Assembly (NCBI GenBank): GCA_015490215.1
Contig: WFYH01000126.1
Span: 1-23,641 of the forward strand
Reading direction: 5' to 3'
DNA from: Aquificaceae bacterium
GTDB taxonomy: Bacteria; Aquificota; Aquificia; Aquificales; Aquificaceae
DNA: 23,641 bases
In this document: positions 1 to 7,396 of the stretch, piece by piece
How positions within the stretch are numbered: the first letter of the stretch is position 1
Layout of the letters: each line of letters begins with the position of its first letter
Position numbers and translations under genes: made by a program
Notes under the pieces: model-generated
What the model was told of the DNA's origin: nothing
What the model saw: the letters and a program-made list of their open reading frames with translations, nothing else
Database searches by the model: none

Positions 1-167
1 TCCCCGATCTCAGGGAAAGGCTCAAAAAGGGAGAGGACATAGTTGTCGTAAATAAAACCACCGGAGAAGAGATCGTCTGCACCTATAACCTCACCCCTTA
101 CCAGATAGAGGTCCTCTTGGACGGCGGAAGGCTCAATTACATAAAGAAAAAGCAGGGGGCGAGCTGA
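1..167 (+). CDS. aconitate hydratase, C-terminal end (partial)
   Basis: Only the last 54 codons are present, in the frame beginning at base 3 and ending in TGA at 165-167. The peptide contains NKTTGEEI followed by LTPYQIEVLLDGGRLNYIKK. This resembles the C-terminal swivel domain of aconitase-superfamily proteins, where a short glycine pair and an N-Y-[IV] run close the domain. The large aconitase proteins fit better than the small isopropylmalate isomerase subunit, because the latter usually ends with a PLPPF-type motif that is absent here. The neighbours support aconitase: malate dehydrogenase starts 16 bases downstream and fumarase follows, giving a TCA or reductive TCA run. The exact family (aconitase or another aconitase-like dehydratase) cannot be fixed from this fragment. 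Confidence 0.62.
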   Translation, partial: PDLRERLKKGEDIVVVNKTTGEEIVCTYNLTPYQIEVLLDGGRLNYIKKKQGAS

Positions 168-183
168 GAAGAGGAGGTGGATT

Positions 184-1191
184 ATGGTGCTGAAGAAAGT
201 TGTCTCGGTAGTGGGTGCGGGAAACGTGGGGGAGCACGTGGCAAGCCTGCTCGCCATCAAGGGTTTTGCAGACGTGAGGCTCTTTGACATTCCCCGTAAG
301 GACGGAGACAAGACCTTTGAACCTGTTAAGGGAAAAGCCCTTGATATGAAACAGATGGTATCCGCCATGGACATTGACACGAAGATAGACGGTTTTACCG
401 TTTCACCGGAGGGGGACGGTTATGAGCCTATAGTTGACAGCGACATAGTGGTAATAACTGCAGGGTTTCCCCGAAGACCCGGTATGTCTCGGGAGGACCT
501 TCTGGAGGCAAACATAAAGATCCTCTCCACCATCATAAGCAAGGTCAGAGAATTTGCCCCCAACTCCATCCTTATAGTGGTTACAAACCCTGTGGACATA
601 ATGACCTACGTTGCTTACAAGCTCAGCGGTTTTCCCGCCAACAGGGTGATGGGAATGGCGGGGGTTTTAGATTCAGCCCGCTTTAAGACCTTTATCGCTC
701 AGGAGCTCAGGGTATCCCCAAAGGACGTTCATGCCTACGTGATCGGCGGTCACGGAGACGAAATGGTTCCCCTGATATCCATCTCCAACGTGGGGGGGAT
801 ACCCCTTAAGGACCTTATCCCGAAAGAGCGCCTGAACGAGATAGTTCACAGGACACGCTTCGGAGGCGGCGAGATAGTAAACCTGATGGGAACTTCCGCT
901 TACCACGCCCCAGCCGCTGCTGTTGTGGACATGGTTGAAGCGCTGGTGACCAACAGCAGGAGGATCCTTCCCTGCTCCGTATACCTTGACGGAGATGCGG
1001 GCGAATATTACGGGGTTAAAGGGTTCTGCGTAGGTGTTCCCGTAAAGCTCGGTTCAAACGGAGTTGAGGAGATAATAAAGGTTCCCATGATTGAAGAGGA
1101 GCGTCAGATGTGGGAAAGGTCCGTAGAGTCGGTAAGGAAAACGGTAGAAATTGCGGAGGTGATGCTCGGTGAGAAGGGTAAAAGCCAGTGA
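184..1191 (+). CDS. mdh: malate dehydrogenase (NAD-dependent)
   Basis: This 335-residue protein of the lactate/malate dehydrogenase family interconverts malate and oxaloacetate. In an autotrophic Aquificales it would work mainly in the reductive direction. The Rossmann loop GAGNVG lies at residues 11-16 and an acidic residue ends the second strand (D35), favouring NAD over NADP. The substrate loop reads GFPRRPGMSR (residues 94-103); Arg at the specificity position indicates malate rather than lactate. The catalytic pair is D163-R166 in LDSARF plus H190 in GGHGDE. The ATG follows GGAGG at 173-177 with 6 bases between them. The 3' end overlaps the next gene by 23 bases, so the two are probably translated from one message. 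Confidence 0.95.
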   Translation: MVLKKVVSVVGAGNVGEHVASLLAIKGFADVRLFDIPRKDGDKTFEPVKGKALDMKQMVSAMDIDTKIDGFTVSPEGDGYEPIVDSDIVVITAGFPRRPGMSREDLLEANIKILSTIISKVREFAPNSILIVVTNPVDIMTYVAYKLSGFPANRVMGMAGVLDSARFKTFIAQELRVSPKDVHAYVIGGHGDEMVPLISISNVGGIPLKDLIPKERLNEIVHRTRFGGGEIVNLMGTSAYHAPAAAVVDMVEALVTNSRRILPCSVYLDGDAGEYYGVKGFCVGVPVKLGSNGVEEIIKVPMIEEERQMWERSVESVRKTVEIAEVMLGEKGKSQ

Positions 1192-2011
1192 GATAACGGA
1201 GGTTGTAAAGGATCTGATAATAAAGGCAAACTGTGACATCCCCGAGGAAACGGTAGTTCTCTTTAAGGAAGCCCTGACCAAAGAGGAGTCACCTCTCGGA
1301 AAGGAGGTTCTCCAGCAGATACTCCTAAATGCGGAGATCGCCCGAAAGGAAAAGATGCCATACTGCCAAGATACGGGTGTGGACGTTATCTTCCTTGAGG
1401 TGGGGCAGGAGGTCGTTATAGAGGGGGACCTCACCGAGGCGGTAAACGAGGGTGTAAGAAGGGCAACGGAGGAGGGCTACCTGAGGGCTTCTATGGTCTG
1501 GGATCCTGTCTTTGAGCGCAAGAACACCAAAGACAACACCCCCGCCATAATCCACACCGAGATAGTTCCCGGAGACAGGATAAAGATAACCGTTGCTCCC
1601 AAGGGTGCTGGCTCGGAAAACACCTCACGCCTTGCTATGCTAAAGCCTGCGGACGGCTGGGAAGGTGTAAGGAAGTTTATCCTTGAAACTGTAAAGAACG
1701 CAGGTCCCAACGCCTGCCCGCCCCTCACCGTGGGGGTCGGGATAGGCGGAAACTTTGAATACTGCGCCTACCTTGCCAAGAAGGCACTCCTCAGACCCCA
1801 CGGCGAAAGGCACCCCGATCCCTTAATAGCTAAGGTTGAAGAGGAACTTCTTGAGGACATAAACAAGCTCGGCTTGGGACCCATGGGCTTTGGGGGAACG
1901 GTTACCGCCGTAGACGTAAAGGTGGAGATGTATCCCTGCCATATAGCCTCCCTACCTGTGGCGGTTAACATCCAGTGCCACGCCTCAAGGCACGCAAGTG
2001 CCGAGATCTGA
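1169..2011 (+). CDS. fumarate hydratase class I, alpha subunit
   Basis: A 280-residue protein matching the N-terminal catalytic half of class I (4Fe-4S) fumarases, which interconvert fumarate and malate. Likely cluster ligands are C66 in MPYCQDTG, C183 in NACPPL and C270 near the C-terminus in IQCHASRH. The family exists either as a single chain (E. coli FumA/FumB) or as separate alpha and beta chains. The length here shows the split form, which is the type known from Hydrogenobacter. The beta subunit gene is not adjacent: the next gene is ATP synthase subunit a. The start is GTG at 1169, inside mdh, with GGAGGT about 8 bases upstream. A tartrate dehydratase alpha subunit is the alternative; the mdh context favours fumarase. 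Confidence 0.88.
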   Translation: MRRVKASEITEVVKDLIIKANCDIPEETVVLFKEALTKEESPLGKEVLQQILLNAEIARKEKMPYCQDTGVDVIFLEVGQEVVIEGDLTEAVNEGVRRATEEGYLRASMVWDPVFERKNTKDNTPAIIHTEIVPGDRIKITVAPKGAGSENTSRLAMLKPADGWEGVRKFILETVKNAGPNACPPLTVGVGIGGNFEYCAYLAKKALLRPHGERHPDPLIAKVEEELLEDINKLGLGPMGFGGTVTAVDVKVEMYPCHIASLPVAVNIQCHASRHASAEI

Positions 2012-2016
2012 AACCG

Positions 2017-2025
2017 TGCTATAAT
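2017..2025 (+). promoter_or_regulatory. candidate extended -10 promoter for atpB
   Basis: TGCTATAAT is a perfect extended -10 element (TGnTATAAT) lying just after the fumarase stop codon. No good -35 hexamer is seen at the right distance, which extended -10 promoters tolerate. Transcription would begin near 2031-2033, immediately before the GGAGG at 2034-2038 that serves atpB, leaving a leader of about 18 bases. This would separate expression of the F0/insertase genes from the TCA genes. It is a sequence match only. Confidence 0.45.
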
Positions 2026-2049
2026 CTTTCGGCGGAGGAAAGGGCAAAG

Positions 2050-2709
2050 ATGGAAGGAGCATCCTACAAGCACGTGATACTGGGTATTGTGGCTATGGCT
2101 ATACCCACCGCCTTGGTGTTGATGGCGGGGAGACCTTCTCTCAAGCCCACCAAATTCCAAGCCCTCCTTGAGGGATACATAAGGTTTGTCAGAGGTATGC
2201 TCCTTAGCAACATAGGCGAAGAGGGTCTCAAATACACACCCTTGATAGCAAGCATAGGACTCTTTGTCTTCTTTTCAAACCTGCTGGGTATGGTTCCCGG
2301 TCTTGAGGCGCCCACCGGTAACATGAACACAAACCTCGCTATAGCCCTTATAGTCTTCCTCCTTTACAACATAGAAGGTATAAGGGTGAACGGGCTAGGT
2401 TACCTGAAGCACTTTATGGGTCCCATGAAACCCCTCGCGCCCTTTTTCTTCGTCGTTGAGATAGTCTCCCATATAGCGAGACCCATAACCCTCTCCTTGA
2501 GGCTGTTCGCCAACATGAAGGCTGGCGCACTCCTCCTTGTGAACATAGTTAGTCTCGTAATTCAGAACCCCTTCACCATGGCGGTCTCTCCGGTGGTTTT
2601 GGTGTTCATAATAGCTATAAAGTTTTTAGCGGTCTTTATACAGGCTTACATCTTCATGATCCTTTCGGTGGTATACCTTGCGGGGGCGGTAGCTCACGAG
2701 GAGCATTGA
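2050..2709 (+). CDS. atpB: F0F1 ATP synthase subunit a
   Basis: A 219-residue polytopic membrane protein forming the stator half-channels that pass ions to the c-ring. The family signature RPITLSLRLFANMKAG carries the essential Arg (LRLF), and the last helix contains FIQAYIFMIL. The frame stays open upstream to an ATG at 1975, but that one lies inside the fumarase gene. The ATG at 2050 has GGAGG 11 bases upstream and follows the candidate promoter, so I chose it; the 25 extra residues are basic and unlike subunit a. The usual next gene, atpE, is displaced by a Usp-like gene. The remaining ATP synthase genes are not in this window. Confidence 0.93.
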   Translation: MEGASYKHVILGIVAMAIPTALVLMAGRPSLKPTKFQALLEGYIRFVRGMLLSNIGEEGLKYTPLIASIGLFVFFSNLLGMVPGLEAPTGNMNTNLAIALIVFLLYNIEGIRVNGLGYLKHFMGPMKPLAPFFFVVEIVSHIARPITLSLRLFANMKAGALLLVNIVSLVIQNPFTMAVSPVVLVFIIAIKFLAVFIQAYIFMILSVVYLAGAVAHEEH

Positions 2710-2710
2710 T

Positions 2711-3121
2711 ATGAAGATAGTTCTCGTGCTCAGCGACTCCTCTGCAGATTGCAGGAAGGCTTTGGGATTTTTAAAAGACTACGCCGAAAGACTCTCCGCA
2801 GAGGTGGAAGTGCTCGTGGTTTTAGAAGACCTTTACAGGTTGGAGAGTGCCAGCGTCTCTTTGGGTGTTCCTTTGCCCCCTGACACGGTTTCCTCTGCCA
2901 AGGAAAGGACAGTAGAGAAGGTAAAAAGACTGTGGAAAAAGGTAACCGAGGACGAAGAAGCCCAGATAAAGATTACAACCGTTGCGGGGGAGCTATCGGA
3001 GGAGGTTCCCAAGTTCTTGGAAGGGGAAAAGCCCGACCTTTTGCTTTGGGGCTGTCAGCCGGTCGCCTCTTTGTGTAAGATTATTGAGCGTGTGGAAATT
3101 CCCACATTGATAATAAAGTGA
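2711..3121 (+). CDS. universal stress protein-like (Usp fold) between atpB and atpE
   Basis: A 136-residue soluble protein with the Usp-type alternating alpha/beta pattern. It opens with strand KIVLVLSD, has a second strand VEVLVVLEDL, then DLLLWGC and a closing strand IPTLIIK, as in UspA-family proteins where the last strand follows a P. The ATP-binding loop typical of one Usp subgroup (G-x2-G-x9-G-S/T) is missing: after WGC the chain runs straight into QPVASLCKIIERVEIP. It may therefore belong to the non-ATP-binding subgroup or be a divergent relative. The start is 1 base after the atpB stop, with GAGGAG upstream, and atpE follows 15 bases later, so it is clearly in the same transcript. A role in ATP synthase assembly or control is inference from position only. 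Confidence 0.72.
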   Translation: MKIVLVLSDSSADCRKALGFLKDYAERLSAEVEVLVVLEDLYRLESASVSLGVPLPPDTVSSAKERTVEKVKRLWKKVTEDEEAQIKITTVAGELSEEVPKFLEGEKPDLLLWGCQPVASLCKIIERVEIPTLIIK

Positions 3122-3136
3122 TGAAGGAGGTTGGAA

Positions 3137-3484
3137 ATGAGAGGTAAAGCGCTTGCAGCTATCGCAACGCTCCTTACACCCCTACTGACCTTTGCGGCAG
3201 AAGGAGCATCGGCAGCTTCTTCCGATAGGGCGCTCTTTTACGGACTTCTCGCCTTGGCTTCAGGGCTGGCTATAGGTCTTGCTGGTCTCGGAGCGGGCAT
3301 AGGTATGGGTAATGCGGTCAGGGGCACGCAGGAGGGAATAGCCAGAAACCCCAATGCCGGCGGTAGGCTCCAGACCGTCATGTTCATAGGTCTGGCTTTC
3401 ATAGAAACGATTGCCCTCTACGCCCTGTTCGTAGTTATTGTGTTCGTATTCACCGGACAGTTTACCGGCAAGGCGGGCTTCTAA
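3137..3484 (+). CDS. atpE: F0F1 ATP synthase subunit c, with N-terminal signal peptide
   Basis: A 115-residue proteolipid. Residues 1-27 look like a cleavable signal peptide (Arg and Lys at 2 and 4, hydrophobic core, AEGASA before the junction). This extension is absent from most bacterial c subunits but is known in Aquifex. The two helices of the mature protein follow: a glycine-rich first helix ([11 protein letters not shown]), the polar loop RNPNA, and a second helix with the ion-binding E90 in [11 protein letters not shown]. The position that holds Gln in sodium-binding c-rings is Met (M57), so proton coupling is more likely. ATG at 3137 is chosen over TTG at 3131 because AAGGAGG at 3124-3130 is 6 bases before it. 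Confidence 0.94.
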   Translation: MRGKALAAIATLLTPLLTFAAEGASAASSDRALFYGLLALASGLAIGLAGLGAGIGMGNAVRGTQEGIARNPNAGGRLQTVMFIGLAFIETIALYALFVVIVFVFTGQFTGKAGF

Positions 3485-3495
3485 GCCTCCCGCCG

Positions 3496-3508
3496 CCTCC
3501 ATCGGAGG
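3496..3508 (+). promoter_or_regulatory. hairpin covering the rpmH Shine-Dalgarno
   Basis: CCTCC at 3496-3500 pairs perfectly with the rpmH Shine-Dalgarno GGAGG at 3504-3508 across a 3-base loop (ATC). A second CCTCC at 3486-3490 offers an alternative partner. When folded, the ribosome binding site would be hidden, which could damp translation or make it temperature-dependent. No T-run follows, so it is unlikely to be a terminator for atpE. Function is inferred from pairing only. Confidence 0.35.
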
Positions 3509-3515
3509 TTAAGCA

Positions 3516-3659
3516 ATGGCTACCGAAGGACTAAAACCTCATATATCCATAAAAAAGAAAAAAAGAAAGAGCGGGTTCTTAGCCCGTATGAGGACAAAGT
3601 CCGGAAGGAAGATAATAAAGAGAAGGAGAAAAAAGGGAAGGAAAAGGCTGGCGCCCTGA
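3516..3659 (+). CDS. rpmH: ribosomal protein bL34
   Basis: A 47-residue, extremely basic protein. The core [13 protein letters not shown] and ending GRKRLAP are the bL34 signature. The first 18 residues ([12 protein letters not shown] plus a lysine run) replace the usual MKRTYQPS-type start, so the N-terminus is lineage-specific. The ATG follows GGAGG at 3504-3508 with 7 bases between. In most bacteria rpmH is followed by rnpA, then yidD and yidC. Here yidD starts 2 bases after the rpmH stop, so rnpA is absent from the cluster. Confidence 0.95.
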   Translation: MATEGLKPHISIKKKKRKSGFLARMRTKSGRKIIKRRRKKGRKRLAP

Positions 3660-3661
3660 TA

Positions 3662-3868
3662 ATGAAAGCCCTCTTGATAAAACTGATAAGGCTCTGGCAG
3701 GTGCTTATATCACCCCTTTACCCTGCCAGCTGTCGCTATTATCCCTCCTGCTCTAACTATGCCGTAATGGCTATTGAAAAGCACGGGGTTTTGAAGGGAA
3801 GTGCCAAAGCTCTCTGGAGGGTTCTCAGGTGCAACCCTTGGTCTAAAGGAGGTGTAGATCTACCTTGA
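3662..3868 (+). CDS. yidD: membrane protein insertion efficiency factor YidD
   Basis: A 68-residue protein of the YidD (formerly DUF37) family, thought to assist YidC/Sec-dependent membrane insertion at the inner face of the membrane. Diagnostic motifs are YQ/WQ-LISPL (here [21 protein letters not shown]), the conserved cysteines in SCRYYPSCS, and the later RCNPW segment. The ATG comes 2 bases after the rpmH stop without a strong Shine-Dalgarno, suggesting coupled translation. The TGA overlaps the TTG start of yidC by 4 bases. Confidence 0.94.
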   Translation: MKALLIKLIRLWQVLISPLYPASCRYYPSCSNYAVMAIEKHGVLKGSAKALWRVLRCNPWSKGGVDLP

Positions 3869-5403
3869 TACCTCAGCAGGAAGGACCCGATCCCAAGAGA
3901 ATCTTCATAGCTATGGCTCTCGTAGCCTTCCTGCTACTTGCCTTTGAGATAATCTACTCCCTCTTTTTGCGTGGAACACCCCAAGAGCAGGAGCAGGTCA
4001 CAGAGCCTCAACCTACCGCTCAACAGGTAGGAACCGAGGAGGAGGAAAAGGCTCTTCCCTCCCCCATGCTCGGAACCCGCAGGGAAAAGCTAAAGCCTAA
4101 AGATAGCCAAACCTTTGACTTCGGTGATTTCTCCCTGACCGTCGCATCCCAAGGGGGAAGGATCGTCAGGTTCATAGACAAACAGTTCGGTTTTGACCTG
4201 ATAAATGAGGCGGAAAAAACCCTTGCCATATACCCCCTTGAGGTCTACACGGGAGACCCCCAGCTTGACTACGAGCTTAACTTCTCCACCTACAGTATAG
4301 AAAGGGAAGGGAACAAGGTAACTATGACCCTTAAGAAGGAGGACATTTTCCTCCGCAAGGAACTTGAGTTTAAGGATTTTTACTTTATCTTCAAGGTTGA
4401 GAGCAATCTTAAAAAGCCTCTCTACGTCCTCATCGGCTCCCATCCCTTTGAAAAAGCCTTCTACACCCACGAGGGACCCGTCCTGAAAATAAACGGTGAG
4501 GTGATAAGGATTGATATAGACGAGGTGGAGGGAAAGAGGGTTTTCAGGGGCAACATAGCCTTTGCAGGAGAGGAAAGCAGGTATTTCTTTAAAGGCTTCA
4601 AGGGAGACATAAAGAGGGTGGTTGTAGACAGGGTGAGCTACAAAAAGCCCGGTGAAGAGGGGGAAAGCTTCGTAACCTTCACCTACGTGGAATACAGACA
4701 GCCTATGACCTTCTACATGGGTGCCAAATACTACTCAAGGCTGAGGGAGATAGGGCTTGCGGACATACTTGATTGGGGCATGCTCAAGATAATCGTCAAG
4801 CCCCTGTTCATCTTCATGTATTGGGTCTTTGAACACACGGGGAGCTGGATAGTTTCCATTGTGATCCTGACCTTTATCCTGAGGGTCTTTTTCTTCCCCC
4901 TCAACTACAAAAGCACCGTGTCTATGATGAAGCTCCAAAAGGTGGCTCCCAAATTGGAAAAGATAAGGAAAAAATACAAGGACGATCCCGTAAAGATGCA
5001 GGAAGAGATGATGAAGCTTTACTCGGAGGTGGGTTTCAACCCCATGAGCGGATGCCTGCCTATACTCATACAGATACCTGTCTTCTTTGCTCTATATAAA
5101 GTCCTGATAATAACCGTTGACCTTAAGCTTTCGGGTATGCTGTGGATACCGAGTCTTGCGGACAAAGATCCATTTTATATTCTCCCCATCATAATGGGCT
5201 TGACTATGATCCTTCAGCAGAAGATAACACCGAGCCCCGATCCCAAGCAGAATTTGATAATGTATATTTCTGCGGTTGCTTTTACCTTCCTCTTTGCCAA
5301 CTTCCCCTCGGGTTTGGTTCTCTACTGGACGGTAAACAACATCCTCAACATCGGTCAAAACTACCTTATAAAGAACGTCATCCTTAAAGAGGGAAAGGCC
5401 TAA
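3865..5403 (+). CDS. yidC: membrane protein insertase YidC (Oxa1 family)
   Basis: A 512-residue inner-membrane insertase that places membrane proteins, including F0 subunits, alone or with SecYEG. The first transmembrane helix is at about residues 12-34. A large periplasmic beta-domain follows (about 75-300), as in Gram-negative YidC. The conserved insertase core fills the C-terminal third: [14 protein letters not shown] with the groove arginine, a Lys-rich cytoplasmic helical hairpin ([17 protein letters not shown]), [20 protein letters not shown], and [14 protein letters not shown]. The start is TTG at 3865 within the yidD stop (TTGA). Length and order are normal for the family. Confidence 0.96.
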   Translation: MIPQQEGPDPKRIFIAMALVAFLLLAFEIIYSLFLRGTPQEQEQVTEPQPTAQQVGTEEEEKALPSPMLGTRREKLKPKDSQTFDFGDFSLTVASQGGRIVRFIDKQFGFDLINEAEKTLAIYPLEVYTGDPQLDYELNFSTYSIEREGNKVTMTLKKEDIFLRKELEFKDFYFIFKVESNLKKPLYVLIGSHPFEKAFYTHEGPVLKINGEVIRIDIDEVEGKRVFRGNIAFAGEESRYFFKGFKGDIKRVVVDRVSYKKPGEEGESFVTFTYVEYRQPMTFYMGAKYYSRLREIGLADILDWGMLKIIVKPLFIFMYWVFEHTGSWIVSIVILTFILRVFFFPLNYKSTVSMMKLQKVAPKLEKIRKKYKDDPVKMQEEMMKLYSEVGFNPMSGCLPILIQIPVFFALYKVLIITVDLKLSGMLWIPSLADKDPFYILPIIMGLTMILQQKITPSPDPKQNLIMYISAVAFTFLFANFPSGLVLYWTVNNILNIGQNYLIKNVILKEGKA

Positions 5404-5412
5404 AGGCTTCCC

Positions 5413-6105
5413 ATGGGAGATCTGAAGACTCTCCACGAAATGATCGTAAACTGTGAAGCCTGCCCCCGCCTGAAAGCTTACAGGGAAGAGGTAGCCCGAA
5501 AGAAGGTAAAGCGCTACAGGGATTGGGACTATTGGGGAAAACCGGTTCCCGGCTTTGGGGACAGAAACCCGCGTCTCCTGATAGTGGGTTTGGCACCCGC
5601 TGCCCACGGAGCCAACAGAACGGGACGGATGTTCACAGGCGACAGCTCTGGAGAATGGCTTGCCAAGGCTCTCTACGAGACGGGTTTTGCCAACCAGCCC
5701 CTTTCAAAACACAGGGATGACGGCTTCAGACTCAAAGGGGCTTATATAACCGCCGTTGTCAGGTGCGTTCCTCCCGAGAACAGACCCACCGCTGAGGAGA
5801 TAGAAAAATGTAACCGATACCTTGTAGAGGAGATAAGGCTATTTGAAAACCTTAAGGTTATCCTGTGCTTGGGGGAAATAGCCTTCAGGGGTGTTAAGAG
5901 GGCTTTGGAAGAGCTTTTCCCCGAAGTGAACCTTAAGGGGCTTAAGTTCGGTCACAACGGGAGGTTTTCCCCCGAAGGACTCCCTTACGTTATCTATACC
6001 TCCTACCACCCGAGCAGACAGAACACCCAAACGGGAAGATTAAAATGGAAAGATTGGATAGAGGTCTTCAGGAGGGTAAAAAAGGAGTTGGAGGAAAGGG
6101 AATGA
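5413..6105 (+). CDS. uracil-DNA glycosylase, family 5 (UDGb type)
   Basis: A 230-residue Fe-S DNA repair enzyme that removes uracil, and in this family other deaminated bases, from DNA. The family 5 active-site motif GLAPAAHGANRTGR (residues 59-72) lacks the acidic residue present in most UDG families, and the second motif is YHPSRQNTQTG (H199). Four cysteines for a 4Fe-4S cluster are C14 and C17 (NCEAC), C118 (VVRCVPPENRPT) and C133 (EKC). The start ATG lies 9 bases after yidC with only a weak ribosome site. The end overlaps the next gene by ATGA. Cytosine deamination is rapid at high temperature, which fits a thermophile; a family 4 enzyme is also present in this window. Confidence 0.92.
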   Translation: MGDLKTLHEMIVNCEACPRLKAYREEVARKKVKRYRDWDYWGKPVPGFGDRNPRLLIVGLAPAAHGANRTGRMFTGDSSGEWLAKALYETGFANQPLSKHRDDGFRLKGAYITAVVRCVPPENRPTAEEIEKCNRYLVEEIRLFENLKVILCLGEIAFRGVKRALEELFPEVNLKGLKFGHNGRFSPEGLPYVIYTSYHPSRQNTQTGRLKWKDWIEVFRRVKKELEERE

Positions 6106-7385
6106 AAACGGCGGTCCTTCTGTGTGCGGGAAATGCCCACAGGATGAGACCCTACTACGATATACCCAAACCTCTTTTGAAAGTGGCGGGCAGGGAGATA
6201 TTGGGAAGAACTATCCTACTTCTAAAAAGGCAGGGAATAGAAAACTTTATCTTTGTGGTCAACCCCAACAATAAAGATAGGATAGAGTCCTTTATAAGAA
6301 CCCTCTGTATAAACTACAGGCTCGTAGTGAACGAACACCCCGAAAAAGAGAACGGATACTCTCTCATACTTGCCCAAGAGTTGATAGAAGATGATAAGTT
6401 CATAGTAGTTATGGGGGACCACATATACTCGGAGGATTTTGTCAGAAAGGCTGTTAAGGGTAAGGGTTTGATCGTTGACGACCTTGCCCTATACACCGAC
6501 AAGGAGGAAGCGACCAAAGTTCTCTGCAGGGAGGGAAGAGTTGAAGACATAGGGAAAAGGATAGAGAGATACAACGCCTACGATACGGGCTTTTTCGTTC
6601 TAAGCAGGGACGTTTTTGAAGCCGCCCAGAGGGTAGCCCAAAGGAGTTCAAAGGTAACTATGAGCGATATAGTCAAGGAGGCAAAGCTTGAGTGCACCCT
6701 CGTGTCTGGGGAGTTTTGGACGGACGTGGACACACCCGAGGATCTGGAAAGGGCAAGAAAAAGCTTGGTAAGGGCTTCGGTAAAGGGTGTGGGGGACGGC
6801 TTTGTGTCAAGGCACTTCAACAGGAAGATCTCCCTTTGGCTCTCCGAAAAGTTGGTTGATAAGATAACCCCCTATCAGGCGACCTTTCTTGTATTTCTGG
6901 TGGGTATACTATCCGCCTTTATAGCTTCTTTTAATCCTGCTCTCGGGGGACTGCTGTATCAGCTCAGTTCAATACTTGACGGTATAGACGGGGAGATAGC
7001 ACGGGCAAGCTTGAGAACATCCAAGTTCGGCGGGTGGCTTGATTCTGTCTTGGACAGATACGTAGACTTCTTCTTCCTGTCCGCCTTGGCGCTTTACCTA
7101 AAGCCCTCTGTTTCCTTTCTCCCTTGGGTGCTCTTTGCCCTCTTTGGGACTCTTATGGTCAGCTACACCACGGAAAGGTTCAGGGGGGCTTACTGCGAAG
7201 ACGCCTATGAGGTGCTCAAACCCCTCCGCTACCTCTTGGGCAAAAGGGATGAGAGGATATTCCTGATAATGATCTTCTGCCTCTTGGGATGGATAAAGGC
7301 TCTGTTTGTCGTCCTTGCCTTGGTTACGAACCTGAGGGTTGCCCTTACCATCCTGTTGGTTTGGAAGGAAAAGGGAAGGGAGTAG
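6102..7385 (+). CDS. bifunctional CTP:inositol-1-phosphate cytidylyltransferase / DIPP synthase
   Basis: A 427-residue fusion making the precursor of di-myo-inositol phosphate, a heat-protecting compatible solute. Residues 1 to about 225 form a nucleotidyltransferase domain (IPKPLLKVAGREI, VVMGDHIYS, ending FWTDVDTPEDL). The rest is a membrane CDP-alcohol phosphotransferase with an exact match to D-x2-DG-x2-AR-x8-G-x3-D-x3-D within SSILDGIDGEIAR and FGGWLDSVLDR, plus several membrane helices. The sequence closely follows the Archaeoglobus enzyme as I recall it (ENGYSL, GDGFVSR, GKRDERIFLIMIF). One oddity is that the nucleotide loop is CAGNAHRM instead of the usual AAGxGTR. The start ATG at 6102 overlaps the preceding stop as ATGA; the frame is open upstream to 6045, but that extension lies inside the glycosylase gene. 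The inositol-1-phosphate synthase is not in this window. Confidence 0.92.
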   Translation: MKTAVLLCAGNAHRMRPYYDIPKPLLKVAGREILGRTILLLKRQGIENFIFVVNPNNKDRIESFIRTLCINYRLVVNEHPEKENGYSLILAQELIEDDKFIVVMGDHIYSEDFVRKAVKGKGLIVDDLALYTDKEEATKVLCREGRVEDIGKRIERYNAYDTGFFVLSRDVFEAAQRVAQRSSKVTMSDIVKEAKLECTLVSGEFWTDVDTPEDLERARKSLVRASVKGVGDGFVSRHFNRKISLWLSEKLVDKITPYQATFLVFLVGILSAFIASFNPALGGLLYQLSSILDGIDGEIARASLRTSKFGGWLDSVLDRYVDFFFLSALALYLKPSVSFLPWVLFALFGTLMVSYTTERFRGAYCEDAYEVLKPLRYLLGKRDERIFLIMIFCLLGWIKALFVVLALVTNLRVALTILLVWKEKGRE

Positions 7386-7396
7386 CACCGAAGGGG

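Noticed and set aside
1975..2049. Upstream ATG extension of subunit a
   Set aside because: The 25 extra residues are basic, lie inside fumarase, and the ATG at 2050 has its own GGAGG and a promoter-like sequence.
5092..5607. 171-codon open frame on the - strand across the yidC/UDG junction
   Set aside because: Lies opposite conserved coding sequence of both genes; no start context or domain.
6045..6101. Upstream extension of the DIPP synthase frame
   Set aside because: It is inside the uracil-DNA glycosylase gene; ATG 6102 gives the usual family start MKTAVLL and an ATGA overlap.
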